Below, in pieces: positions 60,560 to 64,000 of a stretch of DNA of 64,000 nt (positions are counted from its first letter, which is position 1; every line of letters begins with the position of its first letter). Under the pieces are notes generated by a model. That model was not told the origin of the DNA. It was given only the letters and a program-made list of their open reading frames with translations, and searched no databases. Origin of the DNA: Chryseobacterium angstadtii (lineage in GTDB: Bacteria; Bacteroidota; Bacteroidia; Flavobacteriales; Weeksellaceae); contig NZ_LFND01000003.1 of the NCBI RefSeq assembly GCF_001045465.1, positions 248,001-312,000 of the forward strand, written 5' to 3'. The translations under genes were made by a program, and so were the position numbers.

Positions 60560-61844
60560 CAATATTATTTATGTCTTTGAACATGAAAAACTAAAAGTTA
60601 ATGAAGAAGGCTTTAATCAAAGTCATTTCAATGCATTGGTTAAATTTAATGACACACATGGAGGCAAATACTTTACTGTAGGTTTTAATCATATCAAATT
60701 TAAATCTTATGTGGGGGTAATTCAGGTAGGAGGTAAGGTTATTGAAATTCTGCCTAAAGCAGATCGTAAACCTTCGTCTGATGAACAAACCGTATTAAAA
60801 TGGAAAAAAGCACTATTAACAATTTTAAAGAGAACCGGATATATTCAACTCAATGAAACAGAAAGGGTTTCGCAGAGCGCAGCCAGAGGAAGTTTACTGG
60901 ATAGCTACATTTATGCATTTTTAAATGAAGTCGAGCGTTTGATTCATTTGGGAATGGTAAAAAAATACCGTCAGAATATAAGTAATAGTAAAGTTCTAAA
61001 GGGGCGTTTATTAATACATAAACAAATTCAAATTAATACGGTACACAAAGAAAGATTTTTTACAGAACATACAGTTTATGACAGGGATAATACATATAAT
61101 GGTATTTTAAAAAAAGCACTTGAAGTCATTAAATATATTACTTCTAATAGCTCAATAAATCAGAAAGTAAAGCAAAACCTGTTATATTTTGATAATATCA
61201 GTACCTGGAATGGAGCTTCATCCGAAATTAAATCGTTAAAATTTGATCGTAAAACCGAGGAATATAAATATGCTATAACTTTAGCTGACTTGATAATTCA
61301 AAATTTTTGCCCCGATTTTTCTTCTGGTAATCATCATATAATGGCTATTCTTTTTGATATGAACCGCCTTTTTGAAGTCTATATTTATAAATGTCTCAAA
61401 AAATACGAAAACCATTTTTCTCAACAGAAATTATCAATAAGCAAACAGAACCGTAAAATATTTTGGCAGCATAAATCAATCAAACCTGATATTGTGCTAA
61501 AATATCAAAAAGAAGATAATAGTTCACGTTCTTTAATTATTGATACAAAATGGAAAATTGTTTCAAATCGTGAGCCATCAGATCATGATTTGAAACAAAT
61601 GTATGTTTATAATTTTCAATTTAATGCTTTGAAATCTATATTATTTTACCCACAAATTGATCAATTAAATAAAGGGGTACAGAAATATGAAAGCTCGGAA
61701 TTTGTGAAAGGAATGGCACATGGATGTGAACTCTATTTTGCTAATTTATTTGATGAAAATGATCAGCTTTCTGATCATTTTGTGTTGAGTTTTTTAGAAA
61801 GAAATTTAGTTGAACAGGTTGGTGACATCAAGGAGACTGATTAG
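60552..61844 (+). CDS. mcrC: McrC-like nuclease subunit
   Basis: A 430-residue partner that cuts DNA once McrB is loaded. Residues about 1-110 match the N-terminal McrC domain (VGVIQVGGKVIEILPK is the usual opening strand pair). The C-terminal PD-(D/E)xK nuclease core is seen as KPDIVLKYQ followed by LIIDTKWKI, giving the Asp...Asp-x-Lys set, with YNFQFNALKSILFYPQ after it. Length is typical of the Bacteroidota branch, longer than the E. coli protein. Translationally coupled to McrB; a terminator follows. Confidence 0.88.
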   Translation: MSNNIIYVFEHEKLKVNEEGFNQSHFNALVKFNDTHGGKYFTVGFNHIKFKSYVGVIQVGGKVIEILPKADRKPSSDEQTVLKWKKALLTILKRTGYIQLNETERVSQSAARGSLLDSYIYAFLNEVERLIHLGMVKKYRQNISNSKVLKGRLLIHKQIQINTVHKERFFTEHTVYDRDNTYNGILKKALEVIKYITSNSSINQKVKQNLLYFDNISTWNGASSEIKSLKFDRKTEEYKYAITLADLIIQNFCPDFSSGNHHIMAILFDMNRLFEVYIYKCLKKYENHFSQQKLSISKQNRKIFWQHKSIKPDIVLKYQKEDNSSRSLIIDTKWKIVSNREPSDHDLKQMYVYNFQFNALKSILFYPQIDQLNKGVQKYESSEFVKGMAHGCELYFANLFDENDQLSDHFVLSFLERNLVEQVGDIKETD

Positions 61845-62158
61845 TTCTGTATTTCAATTTTCAAATTGATATAATTTTATTAATGACTAAATCACAAACC
61901 CCAACCCCTTAAAATGCATCACCACGATGCATTTTTTTGTTTAAGCTATGTTTTGCATATAGAAAAAACATTTTTTTTCTGCGCCATTTAAGTTCCTTCT
62001 ATTGCGCAGAGTAACCCAATTTATTTCTAAAAAACGGATGCTGATTGAGGCTTTTTCCAATCTTTTTGGTATGCAAATTGTTCAATAGGGGGCTAGCATA
62101 AAGTTTTAATTTTAACTATTTAAATTATGTAAAAATTATTAATTTATTATAAAGTCAT
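61845..62158 (+). other. Intergenic region after mcrC
   Basis: About 314 bp with the terminator at 61912-61938. Beyond that I see no gene; the sequence becomes AT-rich toward the start at 62159, and no exact promoter match was found. Confidence 0.4.
61912..61938 (+). terminator. Terminator of the McrBC operon
   Basis: AAATGCATC (61912-61920) and GATGCATTT (61926-61934) form a perfect 9-bp stem with loop ACCAC, followed by a T-run. Confidence 0.85.
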
Positions 62159-63208
62159 ATGAATAATTTAAATTTTGTGGCCATTGGTGAGAAATTCATT
62201 TTCTTATTGATGGCTGTTTTTTACGGTATTGCAGGGGCGCAATGTATAGTGTATACAGGGCAAGCAATGAACTCAGGAGAAACCTATTGTCTTACAGGAA
62301 GCCTTACTTTAACCAACGATATCACAATTCCACAGGATGCACTTCTTATTATCCAGCCAGGAGCAGAACTTATTGTAAAAGGGATTACAGTAAATGGAAA
62401 TCTGGAAATTGGTGATGCAGGGAGTGTGAAATCGGAGGGATCCATTTTAATTGGTGTATTTGGGAGCCAGAAAAATTCAAAAGTGAAACTAGGAACCAAA
62501 TCGTACCTTTCTCTTACAGGATCGGTAGCGCAGGGAGATCCCACGTTTATGGGGAATTTTCCGGGAACCACTTCAACTATTGATATGGGAACCAACAGTG
62601 TCGTTGAAATATGTGGGACTTTCACTCAGCAATCTACCACTTATCCTTTTGTTAATTACATCGGAGCTCCTCTTGGGAAAGCTTATTATATTGTGAAAGC
62701 CCAGGCAAGTGGAGGTGGAGCGTCTGTAATAAGTAACGATAGCCAGATCATAGCCATTGCCATGGATTCTGTAACAGCACTAGGTCCTGGAAATGCCAGT
62801 TATTGTGGACCCAATGCCACTCAGGCCACGTGTTCTTTATGGCCTGCCGGACTTCCCAGCGAGAAATTGACCTGTGGTTTTGCAGACGAGATTGTTCATG
62901 AAATAGACGGTTTCTGTACCAAGCCCGCCGTTTCGGGAGATCCTGACGGTTATACTAAAATGGGTATTACCATCCAGCAGAAAGCAGATGGCTGGCCGGG
63001 AAATATTCCGAATAGTTTTCTGGCATTGGAATCCAAAACAAAAGGTTTCGTAATTACCAGAGTGCAGCATGTGAGCCAGACTCCTCAACCGGGAGACGCA
63101 GTGGCAGAACCGAAAGAAGGAATGCTTGTGTATGATATTCGGGACCGTTGTGTGAAACTCTATAACGGGGCTCAATGGAAATGCATAGAAAGAAGCTGTA
63201 ATGATTAA
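62159..63208 (+). CDS. Exported protein with beta-helix-like N-terminal part, function unknown
   Basis: A 349-residue secreted protein with a long signal region (FIFLLMAVFYGIAGAQC). Residues about 30-200 contain short repeated beta-strand segments (LTLTNDITIPQDALLIIQPG, AELIVKGITVNGNLEIG), which suggests a right-handed beta-helix or similar stack. The C-terminal 70 residues include TKGFVITRVQHVSQ and GMLVYDIRDRCVKLYNGAQWKC. The last piece matches the end of the next protein (GMVCYDTASKTFAVFDGTLW). Such ends are frequent on flavobacterial exported proteins of unknown role. Probably one operon with the next gene (17 bp gap). Confidence 0.65.
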   Translation: MNNLNFVAIGEKFIFLLMAVFYGIAGAQCIVYTGQAMNSGETYCLTGSLTLTNDITIPQDALLIIQPGAELIVKGITVNGNLEIGDAGSVKSEGSILIGVFGSQKNSKVKLGTKSYLSLTGSVAQGDPTFMGNFPGTTSTIDMGTNSVVEICGTFTQQSTTYPFVNYIGAPLGKAYYIVKAQASGGGASVISNDSQIIAIAMDSVTALGPGNASYCGPNATQATCSLWPAGLPSEKLTCGFADEIVHEIDGFCTKPAVSGDPDGYTKMGITIQQKADGWPGNIPNSFLALESKTKGFVITRVQHVSQTPQPGDAVAEPKEGMLVYDIRDRCVKLYNGAQWKCIERSCND

Positions 63209-63225
63209 TCTAAACTGTAAATAAT

Positions 63226-63741
63226 ATGAAATCTATAAAAAATATAAGTATAGCAACAGCATTGATCGTGTTTAATTCTCTATGTGCTCAGGTTGCCATA
63301 GAAAAAGAAACAATTGATGGAAACAGCACAATATTGGACTTTAATAATACCTCCGGCAATACAAAAGGACTCATTCTTCCTGCTGTACAGGTGGCTCCGG
63401 CAGGTAGTCCTGCAAACGGAACATTTGTTTTTGACAGATCCGATGATAAAATAAAGATGTACGAAAACAATACATGGAAATCCCTGAGCGATGCCGGAAA
63501 TTCTTCAGCAGTAATAGCGAACAGCTCCGATGAAACCGGAAACGGTGTGGTCATTGGAACTCAGGCAGGTAGTGCAGAAGGTGTGCTTGTTCTGGAGTCA
63601 GAAGACAAAGCTATGATTCTTCCTAAAATTTCTTCACCCCATCTTAATGTGAAAAATCCATATCCGGGAATGGTCTGTTATGATACAGCGAGCAAAACAT
63701 TCGCAGTTTTCGACGGAACACTCTGGAATTACTGGAAATAA
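63226..63741 (+). CDS. Small exported protein of unknown function
   Basis: A 171-residue secreted protein with signal MKSIKNISIATALIVFNSLCAQ. Two similar units follow: NTKGLILPAVQ ... GTFVFDRSDDKIKMYENNTW, and EDKAMILPKISS ... GMVCYDTASKTFAVFDGTLW. Each pairs an (L/I)ILP strand with a short YD/FD-x-K-x-(Y/F)-W closing hairpin; the C-terminal one also resembles the end of the preceding protein. I take it as a surface or appendage protein family of Flavobacteriia with internal duplication. No enzymatic motif. Confidence 0.65.
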   Translation: MKSIKNISIATALIVFNSLCAQVAIEKETIDGNSTILDFNNTSGNTKGLILPAVQVAPAGSPANGTFVFDRSDDKIKMYENNTWKSLSDAGNSSAVIANSSDETGNGVVIGTQAGSAEGVLVLESEDKAMILPKISSPHLNVKNPYPGMVCYDTASKTFAVFDGTLWNYWK

Positions 63742-63752
63742 AATACTTTTCA

Positions 63753-63786
63753 AAAGCCCTACTCATTTGTGTGACAGGGCTTTTTT
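63753..63786. terminator. Bidirectional terminator between convergent genes
   Basis: AAAGCCCT (63753-63760) pairs with AGGGCTTT (63775-63782), with T-run to the right. The T-run abuts the stop codon of the leftward gene, so the stem also lies where that transcript should end. Confidence 0.75.
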
Positions 63787-64000
63787 TTATTTTTTTCTTC
63801 CGTACATCAGAATTCTTTTAAAAGCATAAATAGCAGGTAGTTTTGGGAAATTCTGAGCAATACGTTGTTTGAATTCTGCAGTAAATATTTTTTGCTGTTC
63901 CTCATCAAGTCTTTCCAGATAAGGAATCAGAGCTGATCCTGAAATAAATTTGAATAGGGTTTCATGATCCTCAGCGATGATAGGGTAGACTTTCTGTGAT
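63787..64000 (-). CDS. C-terminal part of a SAM-dependent methyltransferase (Tam-like)
   Basis: The last 70 codons of a minus-strand gene cut by the window edge, stop TAA at 63787-63789. The tail (VYPIIAEDHETLFKFISG, then ALIPYLERLDEEQQKIF and RILMYGRKK) resembles the C-terminal helical region of trans-aconitate 2-methyltransferase-like proteins, where a G-x-L-x-PYLERL motif precedes the final strand. The catalytic part is outside the window, so the exact substrate cannot be judged. Confidence 0.6.
   Translation of the reverse strand, partial: SQKVYPIIAEDHETLFKFISGSALIPYLERLDEEQQKIFTAEFKQRIAQNFPKLPAIYAFKRILMYGRKK

Noticed and set aside
1..64000. CRISPR arrays, tRNA/rRNA genes, insertion sequences
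   Set aside because: No regularly spaced repeats, no tRNA-like cloverleaf sequences and no transposase or integrase coding sequence were found on reading both strands; weak or unusual cases could still be missed by eye.

Overview
The window is about 64 kb of a Bacteroidota (Flavobacteriia) chromosome, most like Chryseobacterium or a close relative. The signs are: several promoters of the flavobacterial form TTG-N17-23-TAnnTTTG, little recognisable Shine-Dalgarno sequence, TonB-dependent receptors with an N-terminal carboxypeptidase-regulatory-like domain, a DUF4249 lipoprotein beside one of them, a type IX secretion C-terminal sorting domain, many lipoproteins, and AT-rich intergenic DNA carrying short dispersed repeats. 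No tRNA, rRNA, CRISPR array, transposase or integrase was found.

Layout. 1-6.4 kb: gene remnants, an HxlR regulator with a tautomerase/SDR operon, a DUF1826-like gene, a membrane-anchored AraC regulator and a lipoprotein serine hydrolase. 6.5-13.2 kb: a Tat-exported glycoside hydrolase facing a leftward set of two FAD oxidases and a small Cys-containing protein of unknown function. 13.5-19.5 kb: an exported glutaminase, a LytS/LytTR-type two-component pair and a divergent TonB-dependent receptor.

20-38.1 kb is the centrepiece, an apparently single 18-kb operon for an iterative PKS/secondary-lipid synthase. Protein 1 reads NPD-NPD(enoyl reductase)-KS-AT-ACP-ACP-KR. Protein 2 reads KS-AT-DH-PPTase. 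They are followed by a free ACP, an alpha/beta hydrolase, a polypeptide made of two fused GT1 glycosyltransferases, two condensation-type acyltransferases and a small membrane protein. Nearly every junction overlaps or is under 12 bp. I infer a glycosylated, acylated polyketide or lipid, probably membrane-associated. Its operon has a flavobacterial promoter and a roughly 265-nt leader containing a perfect 15-bp hairpin.

39-45.4 kb: a glycerolipid-type acyltransferase, then egtD and egtB (ergothioneine biosynthesis) coupled to an ABC ATPase and a permease fused to a substrate-binding domain. The two halves of that binding domain are in circularly permuted order. 45.5-55.2 kb: small lipoprotein/membrane genes, a DUF4249/TonB-receptor pair, a LysE exporter, a T9SS-secreted delta-60 repeat protein, an AraC regulator and a siderophore-interacting flavoreductase.

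55.4-61.8 kb is a visibly more AT-rich defence-like block: a MazG-like pyrophosphohydrolase coupled to a GIY-YIG/SF1 helicase/S24-peptidase fusion, then a decayed gene, then McrBC in which McrB carries a PUA/EVE-like insertion inside its AAA+ module. The window ends with two small exported proteins sharing a C-terminal motif and the 3' end of a Tam-like methyltransferase on the minus strand.
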